From assembly GCA_030549775.1 (NCBI GenBank), contig CM060174.1, positions 52,392,707 to 52,456,706 on the forward strand: a stretch of 64,000 nucleotides of DNA, written 5' to 3'. A model generated the notes under the pieces. The model searched no databases and was not told the origin of the DNA. It worked only from the letters and a program-made list of their open reading frames with translations. Source of the stretch: Tamarix chinensis (taxonomy: Eukaryota; Streptophyta; Magnoliopsida; Caryophyllales; Tamaricaceae). The number at the start of each line of letters is the position of its first letter. Within the stretch, counting starts at the first letter, position 1. The position numbers and the translations under genes were made by a program. This document shows, in pieces, positions 11,301 through 21,226 of this stretch.

Positions 11301-13254
11301 TCAGTTGTTACCAGTCCCAGAACAGGCAGATATAGTGCAGATGCTGCAGGTGGATATGCCTCTGTTGATTTTGGGATATTATGAATTGAAATGTTAAATC
11401 TTTCTTGTCTAGCTCAAGCTTATTTGGGGGCTGTATTCTTTCATGTTCATTCAGCTACAACTATTTTGGACAAACACAATTTGGTTAAGTACGATAGAAA
11501 GAGTGGGTATCTCCAAGTGACGAACTTGGGTCGTATTGCAAGTTACTACTACATAACACATGGAACGATATCCACTTATAATGAGCACTTAAAGCCAACG
11601 ATGGGTGATATTGAGATTTGCCGGTTGTTTTCCCTGAGTGAAGAATTCAAATATGTTACTGTAAGGCAAGATGAGAAGATGGAATTGGCTAAACTTCTAG
11701 AACGTGTTCCAATCCCTATTAAGGAAATCTTGGAGGATCCTAGTGCAAAGATAAATGTTTTGCTGCAGGCATACATATCTCAACTGAAGCTTGAAGGGCT
11801 TTCTCTTACATCAGACATGGTTTATATAACGCAGGTCTGTCCTTGTCATTTTTTAATTAGTACTTCAGTTTTAACTTGATAATGATGTGAATGTTTTTTC
11901 TTTACTTATTGTGCTCGCTTTTTTGGGTGATTCTAGTAGGATATCACCCTATTGGAGCCTATAAACTGTATAATCTACAATCTAATAAGATTGAATTCAG
12001 CAGAGATGTGATTGTGAAAGAATCAGAATTGTGGGACTGGGACAGTAGCAGTGTTCGCACTACTAGATCAGAACTATAATTGACAGTGTTAGTGATGATA
12101 CACCAGTAGAAGTGAATGAGCCAGAGGTAGCTGATGATGAAGAGCAACATCCACAGAGAACACTACATATGTTTGTATAAAAAACAGAAAACACTTGAGC
12201 CCTGTCTGGTTCTTGGAAAATTCCATAGGAAGAAAATAAATTACCAAAGATATTCTTTCCAACTTCTCATATTGTTGTGTGGAAAACCAAATAACCAATG
12301 ATCAACAATTCCATTCCCCAATAATAAAACTCAAATTTGACAAAGTCAGCCTATACTACTTTCAGAGGACATACATTCATTTATTAGGTTATTTCATAAT
12401 GTATAATGTGGCTGAAATGACCTGCTTTCTAGCTCACTAGCTAGTACAGGTGAGGTGACATTCATCTAAACCTCTCAGAACCCTGTCAATGGCATAATTA
12501 TTATTAGGTTATTTCTTCAGTTTTACCCTTTTTTACAAATATAAGTAATACTCATTTAATCTTGTTCTATATTATTATTATTAGTTTGTATCAAGCTTTA
12601 TTAATATTAATCTTAAATAGGGCCTCTAAAATAATAAAAATAAGGGCTGCTAAATATTTTTATAAGAATTTTCATATCTTTCTTATTCCACAAACCAGTA
12701 CATATATATGCTGAACATAATTGCTAAATAACTGTTTGTCTGACATCCTAAATCCCAGCAGATATGAAAGAAGCAGCCACATTGATATACTTTGTCAAAT
12801 GGCACTACTTTGAAAGCCACATTCTGATCAGGTACCATAACATAAACCTATGTATGGTATACTGTCACCAAGAATAAAACTCTTCTAACTAGGGTGAAGC
12901 TAAGTTTAAAACTCTACTACAAATGGAGAAAGAAGCAGATTATGAAAATAATAGGATCCCATATTACAAATTTAAGTATAACTCAAAATTGGGTAGCATT
13001 TTAATTACCTGGTGGTGGCAAGTGTTTACAATTATGTTGATGTGCTAGTTTAGAGACACTCCTCGTGATGGCGGGTGTTTGTATGTCAGCTGAGTTTTAT
13101 CATGGAAGAAAGAAAATATATTGTTAATTAATTAGAATACATTATAATAACATCCAAACTAGGTAAATTAATAATCACCTTGCCCTCTACGACCACCAAC
13201 ACCTCCGTTTACAATGTTCTTACCCATATTCTTTGGTCGATCTTGCCCTGACAT
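3611..13254 (-). CDS. CACTA second protein, plant Ptta/En/Spm transposase family (TNPA/TNPD-like position), 10 exons
   Basis: Exons inferred by eye, high to low coordinate: 13254-13179, 13089-13009, 6274-6053, 5906-5709, 5592-5336, 5232-5014, 4918-4823, 4744-4625, 4502-4156, 3674-3611. All have GT donors and AG acceptors. Phases agree at every join, total 1680 nt, 559 aa plus stop. Exons 5-9 carry the Ptta/En/Spm (Transposase_24-like) pattern: [20 protein letters not shown], a central [11 protein letters not shown] / ENWIKCC block, and [15 protein letters not shown]. After this, residues of about 465-530 form a Gln-rich heptad coiled coil (KIDEQQ repeats), and the protein ends acidic. The family is known to accompany TNP2 and is thought to bind subterminal repeats. 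Intron 2 is 6734 nt and holds tandem repeats and captured DNA. The join from exon 2 to exon 3 is the least certain, since extra small exons could exist. Confidence 0.8.
3720..3960. repeat. Minisatellite/microsatellite in the last intron of the second CACTA gene
   Basis: About five 30-bp units of tatatatgtagacg / tatgtgtacgtc type run from 3725 to 3860. They are followed by TG-rich and TA-rich simple sequence (3895-3935). The region lies between exons 9 and 10 of the minus-strand gene. Confidence 0.8.
5301..5335. repeat. (AT)n microsatellite next to a splice donor
   Basis: About 17 AT units immediately follow the donor of exon 5 of the second CACTA gene on the minus strand. Length changes here would alter the intron start context. 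Confidence 0.8.
6275..7750. other. Distal part of the 6.7-kb intron of the second CACTA gene
   Basis: Mostly unassigned. Positions 6390-6480 match part of the 645-bp repeat unit (gatgtagtgaaataatct, gtctcaatgcttatctttta), so this is a stray piece of the array. Stretches at 6840-6960 and 7085-7500 contain short open runs beside splice-like ag and gt sites and could be further captured exon fragments, but I do not recognise their proteins. Confidence 0.5.
7760..10690. repeat. 645-bp tandem array inside the CACTA element, about 4.5 units
   Basis: The landmark ctgtggtatagaacatt occurs at 7891, 8536, 9181, 9857 and 10462. Spacings are 645, 645, 676 and 605 bp. Units 1-3 look almost identical over hundreds of bases, including an A-tract before gaagggctgaagc. 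Unit 4 has a 3' insertion and lacks about 40 bases after gaacatt. No protein family is recognised in it. It lies in the large intron of the second gene, so it may affect splicing or act as an enhancer-like block, which is inference. Confidence 0.95.
11455..11834 (+). pseudogene. Captured exon of the spliceosomal DEAD/DExH helicase BRR2 (U5 200-kDa)
   Basis: About 126 codons are open and read as part of the Sec63-like region of plant BRR2. Diagnostic stretches are [69 protein letters not shown] and [19 protein letters not shown]. The stretch is bounded by an acceptor-like TTCAG (ends 11454) and a donor-like CAG/GTCTGT (11834/11835), so genomic DNA with intron flanks was captured. BRR2 unwinds U4/U6 in the U5 snRNP and is over 2000 aa long. 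Only one internal exon is here, with no helicase motifs, so it cannot make the enzyme. The frame is undamaged, so capture may be young. Confidence 0.88.
11931..12180 (+). pseudogene. Fragment of a Ty1/Copia polyprotein (region between integrase and reverse transcriptase)
   Basis: The stretch reads as [20 protein letters not shown] followed by [14 protein letters not shown]. This is the conserved 'GY...KAYRLYNP...ISRDV.F.E...W.W' motif downstream of the Copia integrase core. A stop follows at 12077. After a shift, an acidic stretch ([14 protein letters not shown]) resembles the usual spacer before reverse transcriptase. It sits about 100 bp after the BRR2 exon and is either a separate capture or was already next to it. 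Confidence 0.75.
12586..12960. repeat. Detached right part of a 645-bp unit
   Basis: The stretches 12590-12650 and 12850-12945 match the 645-bp unit (tatcaagctttattaat, agggcctct, then gtatactgtcac, gaataaaactct, atggagaaagaagcagatta) with more differences than the main array shows internally. About 200 bases of other sequence lie between the two matches. Confidence 0.7.
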
Positions 13255-13470
13255 ATATGCAAGCTAAAACAAAGTAATTAGATTTCACATTACAAAGAAC
13301 ACTACATAAAATTTGAAATAAATTAACATTTATAATGTGCTAGAATCATGACTCTATGAAAAAAGTAATTAAAATTTCATACAATAACTAAAAAAGGAAT
13401 AAAAGATTTTATATATTCAATGTCTACACACAAATAAATACTTAGAAAAAAGTTATAAAATAGTCACATC

Positions 13471-16400
13471 TTAGTCCTCAACATCATTAGCAACAATAAA
13501 ATCATCCAAATCATTGTTTTTCTTCTTTCTCTGCTTTCGCTTCCCCTGACATCCTTCCCTTCGTTGACTTATGCTCTTCATTTTACTTGTTACCCATTTG
13601 ACGACTTTTTCTCCTCGTTCTACTTTGAAATGATTAGTTGCTAAAGAGACATTTTCCATATGTCTTATGGATTGCAAAACATAATTAGAACCCTGAATCT
13701 CTCCTTCTTGCACAACTTCATCATCACTTTGATCTAGTACTCGCTCTTCTTCCCCTTCCGGCATGCTATACAAGTCTCGAGGCTCTATCTTAATCACAAC
13801 ATTCCAATCATCATGTCTTGGATCTTGAACATAAAAGACCTGCTCCACTTGAGATTCTAATACAAAAGGCTCATCTGTTTTTAATGAAAAGCCTCTATGT
13901 ATGCTAGTTATGCCATATTCATCTACTTTATATCCTCTACCTTCATGTTGCATGTCATACCAATTACACTTTAAAACAACAACATGATTTTCACCGGGAT
14001 ATTGCAACTCATAAACATCTCTTATTACACCATAATATAAGTCATTTGAATGACCATCTCCTTGTACCATAACACCGCTATTTTGGCATTTCTTATCTAC
14101 TTCTCGATCAAGTGTATGAAATCTAAACCCATTAGCGATAAGCCCACTATAGCGCCTTGTGGTGCGTAATGGACGACACACCAAGTGATACAAACTTTCA
14201 TCAACTGATCCTTCATTATATAGTTTCTCCACCTATTAATCAATGAAGGAAATATGAATACATTTACACATCATAGGTAAGATTTTATCACATCATAGAA
14301 ATTAAGGAGAGATGACATACACGATTATAAACCCAATCTGCAAATTGAGTCTTATGTCTCCTCTCTACATTCCTAGGATTTGGATTTTCAATCACTAGTT
14401 CTTCTTTGTGCATCCTAGCATGGAAGATAAAATTGAAAGTTTTAGGAATTTACATATATAACCTTAATCTACATATATGATAAATACACTTATGAATTTT
14501 AGAATAACAATTGACTTACTTTACAAATTCTTGAAGCTCATCACAATTATGGAGGACATATAAGTGAGCTTGATCAAACTCCTCGAACCCAAGTTCTTGA
14601 AGGATAGGCTTTCCCAATGGACGCCCAATACGTTTAAAAATGTCTATTTGATTTCTTTTGTCATCATTACCAACTTCATCATTTCGACTTCTACGATTAA
14701 ACATAGTAGTCATGTCATCTATATACCTAGAACAAAATGTAAGGCATTCATTTGCTAAATAACCCATTGCAATTGATCCTTCGGGGCGTGCCTTGTTTCG
14801 AACATTGGATTTCAAGGTACGCATATACCTAATAACATAAATTTTGATACAAAGTTAAATGCAGAACTAGGTTATTTAAATATAAAAGTAAATGAATGTA
14901 AAACTTATAATTTAAAAAGTACCTCTCTATTGGATACATCCAACGATATCTCACTGGCCCAGCAATCTTCGCCTCTTCTACCAAATGAATGACTAAGTGC
15001 ACCATACAAGTGAAGAAGGATGGTGGAAAGACCATTTCTAATTTACACAATGTGTAAGGGATTTGACTTTCAAGAGCATCCAAATCCTTCATGCTCAAGT
15101 TCTTTGAGCACAATTTCCTAAAGAAGGAACTCAATTCAATTAATGGTTCGTAAACATGTTTGGGAAGGAGCCCACGAATAGCAATAGGAAGAAGTTGCTC
15201 AATAAAGATGTGATGATCATGACTCTTCATACAGGAGATCTTCCGGCCATTATCTTTCACACAACGGGAGAGATTTGAACAATAGCCATCAGGAGTCTTC
15301 AACTTTTGAAACATCTCGCAAAATGCTATTTTTTCATCACCCCTCAATGTATAGCATGCTATAGGCACTTTTACTCTATCCTCTTCAACAACTGGATGAA
15401 GATCTTCCCTTATACCCATGGACACTAAATCTAATCGAGCCTTCAAGTTATCCTTAGTCTTATCTTTGATATCCATCAATGTCCCTATAATATTCTCAGA
15501 AATATTTTTTTCAATGTGCATCACATCTAAGTTATGACGTAATTTTAGCTTGTGCCAATAAGGTAACTCAAAAAATATGCTCTTCTTCCTCCAACCATAT
15601 AAGCTATTTGTATCATCCCACTTTCTCCTTGTACCTGCCTTTCCAAATGGTACCTGGATAAACTGACTACACTGCCTCAAAACATCATCACCAGATAATG
15701 GGATAGGAACTGTACCATTTTCCTTTGTTTTGTCAAAGGCATTAGGTAATTGTCTCCATCTATGATCCATTGGCAACCAACGTCTATGCCTCATGTAACA
15801 TATCTTATCTGTTATTGAACGCGATCCAGCTTCCCTATGACAACATGGACAAGCAAAAAATCCACTAGTGCTCCAACCCGACAGGTCTGCATAAGCTGGA
15901 AAATCACTAATAGTCCATAGCACTGATGCACGCATAACAAAGTTTTGTTTAGCATGGGCATCATATGTGTCAGCACCAACTTCCCATAATTCTTTCAACT
16001 CTTCTACCAAGGGTTGCAAATATACATCAAGATCCATTCCCGGTGAATTAGGCCCATCAATCAACAAAGATAACATAAGATAAGGAGATTTCATACACAT
16101 CCATGGTGGTAAATTATAAGGAACCAAAATGACCGGCCAAATGCTATGAGATGATCCCCCAAAATTATTAAATGGTTGGAAACCATCTGTAGCTAACCCA
16201 AGTCTCACACTACGAGGATCTTTTGCAAATGATGGAAACTCCTCATCAAAAGACTTCCATGCTTGAGAGTCCGCTGGATGTCGCATTATCCCATCATCAA
16301 CCCTATCTTCTTTATGCCAACGCATATCCTTTGCTGTCACAGCTGCCATAAATAACCTTTGCAATCTACGCTTTATAGGAAAATATCGTAAAATTTTATG

Positions 16401-17156
16401 GGGAACCCTTTTACCATCTATCTTCCACCTTGAGGTATGGCATTGCGGACATTCTTGTGCATTGACATGTTCACGCCAATAGATGATGCAATCATTTGGA
16501 CATGCATGAATTTTTATACAATCTAGGCCTAAATCACGGATGATCCTACGACACTCATTATAGGAATTCGGAAGATTACAGCCTAATGTCCCATTTTGAA
16601 GCTTCAACATTTCAGTAAAGGAGGTATCACTCCAATGGTTCATACATTTAAGATGTAGCAACTTCATAAGATACCCTAACTTTGAAACTCTAGAGCCATC
16701 CAAAGTCAAATGCTCTTTATACTCCTTCAAGAGGCGATAGAATCGAGCTGCTTCGCCAGTAGGTTCTTCCGAGGTGAAGTTATGTTCATTTCTACCATCA
16801 TTCTCTAAAAAATCCATCCCAGTCACACCACAACCAACTTCTAACATCTCTAGCATGTCATCATGATCAATAGAAGTCTCATGGTCAGATGAAGAGACAT
16901 TAAACACCTCACCATGGTTATCCCACACTACATAGCTTTGTAGAATTCCATTCTTCAACAAATGAAAGCGAACTTCAATTCTATTTTTGAAATGCACGTT
17001 TGCACACTTATTACATGGACAACTAATCATTCTTTCAGATTCTAACTGTTCATCTGAATGTGACATGCTAAAAGCAAAATCTAGAAAACGATCAATCCCT
17101 TCCAAATATTGAGGCGACGCTCGATTCAATTTCATCCATTCTTTATCCATTTGCAT
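13471..17156 (-). CDS. TNP2: CACTA transposase, TNP2 family, 4 exons, 1132 aa
   Basis: Exons 17156-14923, 14828-14520, 14414-14321 and 14232-13471 join in phase (3399 nt), with introns of 94, 105 and 88 nt. Domains: transposase-associated N-terminal domain with CPCNKC (residues 46-51); tnp2 transposase core with LATDGFQPF (about 321-329), DGPNSPGMDLDVYL (367-380), CPCC (436-439) and DVMHIEKN (544-551); DUF4218-like region (about 640-860, PRKARPEG-type block in exon 2); DUF4216-like region in exon 4 (from about 950, DVYELQYPGENHVV). The C terminus is basic then acidic. The enzyme is expected to bind the TIRs, and excise and insert the element. No stop or frameshift was seen. The start follows an acceptor TTAG/GTAATG at 17159. 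Exon 4 begins GTG, which is an internal valine, not a start. Confidence 0.92.
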
Positions 17157-17159
17157 TAC

Positions 17160-18190
17160 CTAATTTTTATTTCCATAAAAAGTTAAACAATTTTGGATGA
17201 TATAAAGAATAGCAATTAATAGAAAAATTATCATAACTTAAAAAATTTCCATATATACTTTCTTCATGTAAACTATACAAAACCAAATGGAAAACTATAG
17301 AGTAATCATATGATTGAAAAAGAAGAAGGACTAAAAGAAAAAAATACCTTTAGTTGTCAAAATAGATATATCTACTTCGCCTTCTTTGATAAGAGACGCC
17401 TATAAGAATGCTGAAAATTAAAAACATCATCAGTATTATAATGCCAATATTATTGTATGAAAATAGTATATTACTGTACTCCACAGCAAGTTTATAATGC
17501 CAATATTGCACACAATATAGGATTTCTATTCACTGAAGTATATCTAAACCCGCAGGTCGTTATGCATATTCAATCTAAACCTAAATTGAAAATTGGACAA
17601 ATAAATCAAACAAACATATCAAACAATGAATTCTGCTTTCAATGAGGCTTAATTACGATTATTATCTTCAGTTTTGCAGCAAAAAAAAACCCTTTTCCTC
17701 CATCTTACTTGACAGGTCGTTATGCATATTCAATCTAAACCTAAATTCAAAATTGGACAAATAAATCAAACAAACATATCAAACAATGAATTCTGCTTTC
17801 AATGAGGCTTAATTACGATTATTATCTTCAGTTTTGCAGCAAAAAAAAACCCTTTTCCTCCATCTTACTTGACAGGTCGTTATGCATATTCAATCTAAAC
17901 CTAAATTCGAAATTGGACAAATAAATCAAACAAAACATATCAAACAATGAATTATGCTATCAATGAGGCTTAATTACGGTTATTATCTTCAGTTTTGCAG
18001 CAAAAAAAAAAACCTTTTCCTCCATCTTACCTGACAGGTCGTTATGCATATTCAATCTAAACCTAAATTCAAAATTGGACAAATAAATCAAACAAACATA
18101 TCAAACAATGAATTATGCTATCAATGAGGCTTAATTACGGTTATTATCTTCAGTTTTGCAGCAAAAAAAAAACCTTTTCCTCCATCTTAC
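17160..18190 (-). other. Probable 5' UTR intron of the TNP2 gene
   Basis: A donor CAG/GTAAGA sits at 18191/18190 and an acceptor TTAG at 17160, just before the start codon at 17156. A further small untranslated exon ending at about 17347 (AAAG/GTATTT) is possible. The intron contains a 160-bp tandem array. Confidence 0.55.
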
Positions 18191-18195
18191 CTGAC
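17553..18195. repeat. 160-bp tandem array, four units, in the 5' leader intron of TNP2
   Basis: The phrase caggtcgttatgcatattc starts at 17553, 17713, 17873 and 18035. The next unit start, at 18195, is cut by the GC-rich exon. Spacings are 160, 160, 162 and 160. Each unit ends in a poly-A run (plus strand) and cctccatcttac. On the minus strand each unit boundary carries a donor-like site: units 3 and 4 read CTGTCAGGTAAGATGG, and units 1 and 2 read CTGTCAAGTAAGATGG. Confidence 0.92.
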
Positions 18196-18440
18196 AGAGT
18201 CTGCAGCCCAGCGCCCGTCGTCGGAATCACCACCGGCCGAACACCACCAGTCGTCGTCCGTTGCAATGTCGGAAGGAAGCAAGGTTGTGTGCGTTGCTTG
18301 GTTGTAGAGTTTATGGTCGGCCGCGCAACGTATGGGAAACAGCCATGGAGTATTTCGAGCTAGCAGGTAGCAGAGTTTGGACGGGAGTTTAAGGAAAAAA
18401 TTTTGTCGTTTCTTACCGCGCGCCGAAAAGTCCCGCTTAA
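18191..18440 (-). promoter_or_regulatory. GC-rich 5' leader exon and promoter region of TNP2
   Basis: A GC-rich island with CCG/CGG-rich words (18200-18430) stands out inside an AT-rich element and lies upstream of the transposase on its strand. It ends in the donor CAG/GTAAGA. The subterminal repeats begin just upstream (from about 18460). In En/Spm-type elements this position holds the promoter and first untranslated exon, and it is a methylation target. No clear TATA box was fixed. Confidence 0.55.
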
Positions 18441-18459
18441 TGTGTTTTAGCATAATAAA

Positions 18460-19576
18460 CATGTATGGTAACGGTTTTGACCGTTGCAAAAAATAACGAA
18501 AAATTTTAGGTAATTTTTTTTCGTCACAACTAATCACGATCGTTGCCAAAATTTGCACAGTTTTAACTTTATAAAACTATTTCGACCACAGTATAATAAA
18601 TCCGTTGCTAAACATATATTAAAATTTATCAACTTAATCCTTCTGCCACAATTAATAAATTTGTTGCTAAAATTATTTTGCAATCAGTGAACTTATTTTT
18701 GCCCTCAATATTTTGTAACGATTTTATCCGTTGCAAAAATTAATTTGAAATTTAGAAAAATATTTTTAGCCACAGTTTATCGGTTCCGTTGCGAAAGTTA
18801 GTAAAGTTTGAAAATTGTCAAATTATTTTCCGCCACAATTTAATTCATCCGTTGCTAAAGTTATATTGACATTTCTAAAAATATTTTTTCCCAACAATTA
18901 GTAAAATTCGTTGCTGCATAACAAAGTTAATTTTATTATAATCTTTTCAAATCATTTTATTCATTTCTTAATTCATTTTAATTGGATAAAAAATAGTGTA
19001 ATATTTTATATGATTCTTATAAATTTATTTTTTTGGCTAATATTATTATTCTTAAATAAAGCTATTATAGTAATAAACTATTATTTTTTTTTACCAACAA
19101 CTACAATATCTCGTGATGATAAATAAGCTATATGAAACACCCTCTACCCTCGTAATAATTTTAGTCACGACCTAATAGGTTGTTACAAAATACAATTTTT
19201 TGCAACAAAATTATCGTTGCAAAAGTTATCTATTTTTTTGCAACGAATTATTATTGTGGCAGTAAAAGTATTTTTTATAGCAATGACACATTATTGTTGC
19301 AAAAAAATGGCGCATTTACGGCAACAAGCTTTTGCCACGAAAGTTATATATTGTTGCAAAAAATTATTTTTTGCAACAAAATTATCGTTGCAAAAGTTAT
19401 ATATTTTTTTGCAACGATTAATTATTGTGGCAGTAAAAGTATTTTTTATAGCAACGACATGTTATTGTTGCAAAAAAATTGGGCATTTACGGCAACAAGC
19501 TTTTGCCACGAAAGTTATATATTGTTGCAAAAAATTATTTTTTCGCAACGAAAATTTTAAGTCGTGGCTAAAACCT
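18460..19576. repeat. Right subterminal repeat region of the CACTA element
   Basis: Repeated cores such as CGTTGCAAA, CCGTTGCTAAA and GCCACAATT occur every 40-70 bp up to 18920. An AT-rich gap (18925-19180) follows. Then 171 bp is present twice in tandem (19195-19365 and 19366-19536; ttatcgttgcaaaagttat at 19211 and 19382). Open frames here are products of the repeat. Confidence 0.88.
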
Positions 19577-19604
19577 GTTGCCAAAAATAGCTTTTCTTGT
19601 AGTG
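19577..19604 (-). repeat. Right terminal inverted repeat of the CACTA element
   Basis: Exact reverse complement of 2476-2503, followed by target duplication TTA at 19605-19607. Confidence 0.95.
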
Positions 19605-19607
19605 TTA

Positions 19608-21226
19608 GTTAAGACACTAATAATTAAAGTGGAAGACCTTGAGATTGGGAATGGTGGCTCTTTAGGGGTCGCTACCCTAAAGAAGTGGTTTGACCCACAG
19701 TTGTTCTAGATTTTGCTGGTGTGCCTTAGTGCCCTAGCCGGACCCTACATATTACTCTATCTTACTATATGGACCTATTTAGGGGATATGAATACTTATG
19801 TATTAGGTGTCATTATTGGTAGGATACCGTGTGTCCTCGTGCACCAGTGCGACCAATGTATCTTTGTGTCCTTAGGTTGATAGTTGGAGGCTACTTTGTT
19901 ACTTGTATATGCCAGTATGACTAGTATACATTTGTGTCTCTATATTCATGATCTCCCCTCGAGTTAAATAAATGGATCTTGTTGTGTTAATTAAATGGAA
20001 AGCACTAATCATCTAAAGTAAAAGATTATTGAGTCAGACCCATATGGATTATATCATTTGTATCGGTTTACCTGTTATAATAGTGGCTAGGACCTTTTCA
20101 TCCTGGAGGATGTGTATTTGTATTTTTCCACCAGTTATAATAGTATCCAGGAGCGTCTTGCCCTGGAGGATGTATATGTGTACCGGTCTACCAGTTGTAA
20201 AAGTGGCAAGGTGCGTGTTGCTCTAGACTATGTTTTGGTCCATTGGCTATAATAGTGGAGGATCCCAAGCTTAATAAACCAAGCCTCAGATGATAATATA
20301 TCATGGAAAAGACACTAATTGCTTATACTGGAATACCATATGAGTTGGGGCTAGACTGATCCACCATCGACCAGGAGCACTTTGCCCTGAAGACCAATCT
20401 ACTGGTGAATAATCGTGGCCAGGAGTGTCTTGCCCTGGGTGTTTCCATTTCATTAGCTGTAATAGTGCAATTCCCATACTCACATAGATGTAATTTAAGG
20501 GATGATGATGAATAATGTTTGATTAACGACTTAAGGCTAAAAGTATTAGTTTCATCCTTATGATCTATTGATATAATATAAGTGCGGCCTTAGTGCCTGT
20601 CACTCTTGGTAAGTGATGGAATTATTAAGTAAATGAACCTAGTGTTATGTATATCCTATTGTATATTGTGTTGCATTGTGTATTGGATCTTATGTTGATT
20701 ATGATTATATCTATGCTTGCGTATGTTATTATTTTTACATAATTTATGTATGATGTGTTATATGCAGATCCAACCTTTTAGTTTGATATAAAGAGTTACT
20801 TAGTATCATAGTACTAAAGGATTCTGTTTGTGGGCCCCTACCTATTCAATAGGAAGTTTCCCTTATAGGTTAGCCGCATGTGCTATTCAAACTATTATCG
20901 GGTAAGAGTTTAAGGATTGTTCGGGAAGATTTCAGGGTTTCCCTTTTAACCTCACTAATTCTTTGTTAAATGATTTTACTAACCATTAATATTGAGTTTT
21001 ATCTTTTGTAACATCATTAATGCGCTACTTTGATTTAAATGAACATTTGAATTTGTATAAATCGTGTTATGTTTCTTTTAAGCCTTAACACTTGGTACTA
21101 AAATGATAGGAGAAAACCGGTCTAGTACTAAGTGGGGTGGTAGCATCCCCAAAATTCACCGTTTTTGCTTCCGTTAATTTTTAATTAAAATAAAAATTTT
21201 TAGTAGTGAATTTTAGAGGTGTTACA
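19608..21226 (-). mobile_element. Giant LTR-like unit G, copy 1, end part right of the CACTA insertion
   Basis: Read on the minus strand, it starts TGTAACACCTC at 21226 and shows the same order as copies 2-4: a short AT-rich lead, the block with ACCGGT and 'gtactaagg' words, hairpin-forming units, and ttccacttta...attagtgtcttaa at 19625-19655, which matches copy 4 near 53415. The unit continues across the CACTA insertion into 2475-1. The sequence outside the end is AATAT (21227-21231). The partner duplication is not in the window. Confidence 0.8.
20030..20480 (-). repeat. Hairpin-forming tandem units in G copy 1
   Basis: At least five degenerate units of (C/A)CAGTTATAATAGTGG type are each followed by a short inverted repeat. 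The stems CCAGG...CCTGG with a 10-base loop appear at about 20147-20166 and 20419-20438, and AGGA...TCCT at about 20089-20104. They correspond on the other strand to the CCACTATTATAGCCGGTGG units of copies 2-4. Confidence 0.75.

Larger units (their letters stand above)
10691..12585 (+). mobile_element. Captured foreign DNA segment inside the CACTA intron
   Basis: The 645-bp unit is interrupted just after 10690 (tttttttttgttct) and resumes at about 12586 (tatcaagctttattaat...ataggg). Between lie non-repeat sequences: an unassigned open stretch at 11074-11170, an unassigned exon-like stretch at 11263-11385, a BRR2 exon at 11455-11834 and a Copia piece at 11931-12180. All read on the plus strand, opposite to the transposon genes. 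Capture of host gene fragments by CACTA elements is well documented in plants. Confidence 0.75.
2476..19604 (-). mobile_element. Complete CACTA (En/Spm-type) DNA transposon, 17.1 kb
   Basis: The element starts CACTACAAGAAAAGCTATTT at 2476 and ends with its reverse complement at 19604. The terminal inverted repeat is identical over 28 bp. The 3-bp target duplication TTA is present on both sides (2473-2475 and 19605-19607). Both ends carry dense subterminal repeats based on TTGCAACG/CGTTGCAAA, typical of the superfamily. The minus strand carries the two expected genes, TNP2 transposase (17156-13471) and an En/Spm-type second protein (13254-3611), both open with coherent introns. It interrupts G unit copy 1. 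Intact ends, target duplication and reading frames suggest recent insertion and possible autonomy. Expression cannot be judged from sequence. Confidence 0.95.

Noticed and set aside
19180..19612. Two overlapping frames of 126 and 131 codons at the right CACTA end
   Set aside because: They follow the doubled 171-bp subterminal block and run into the terminal repeat.
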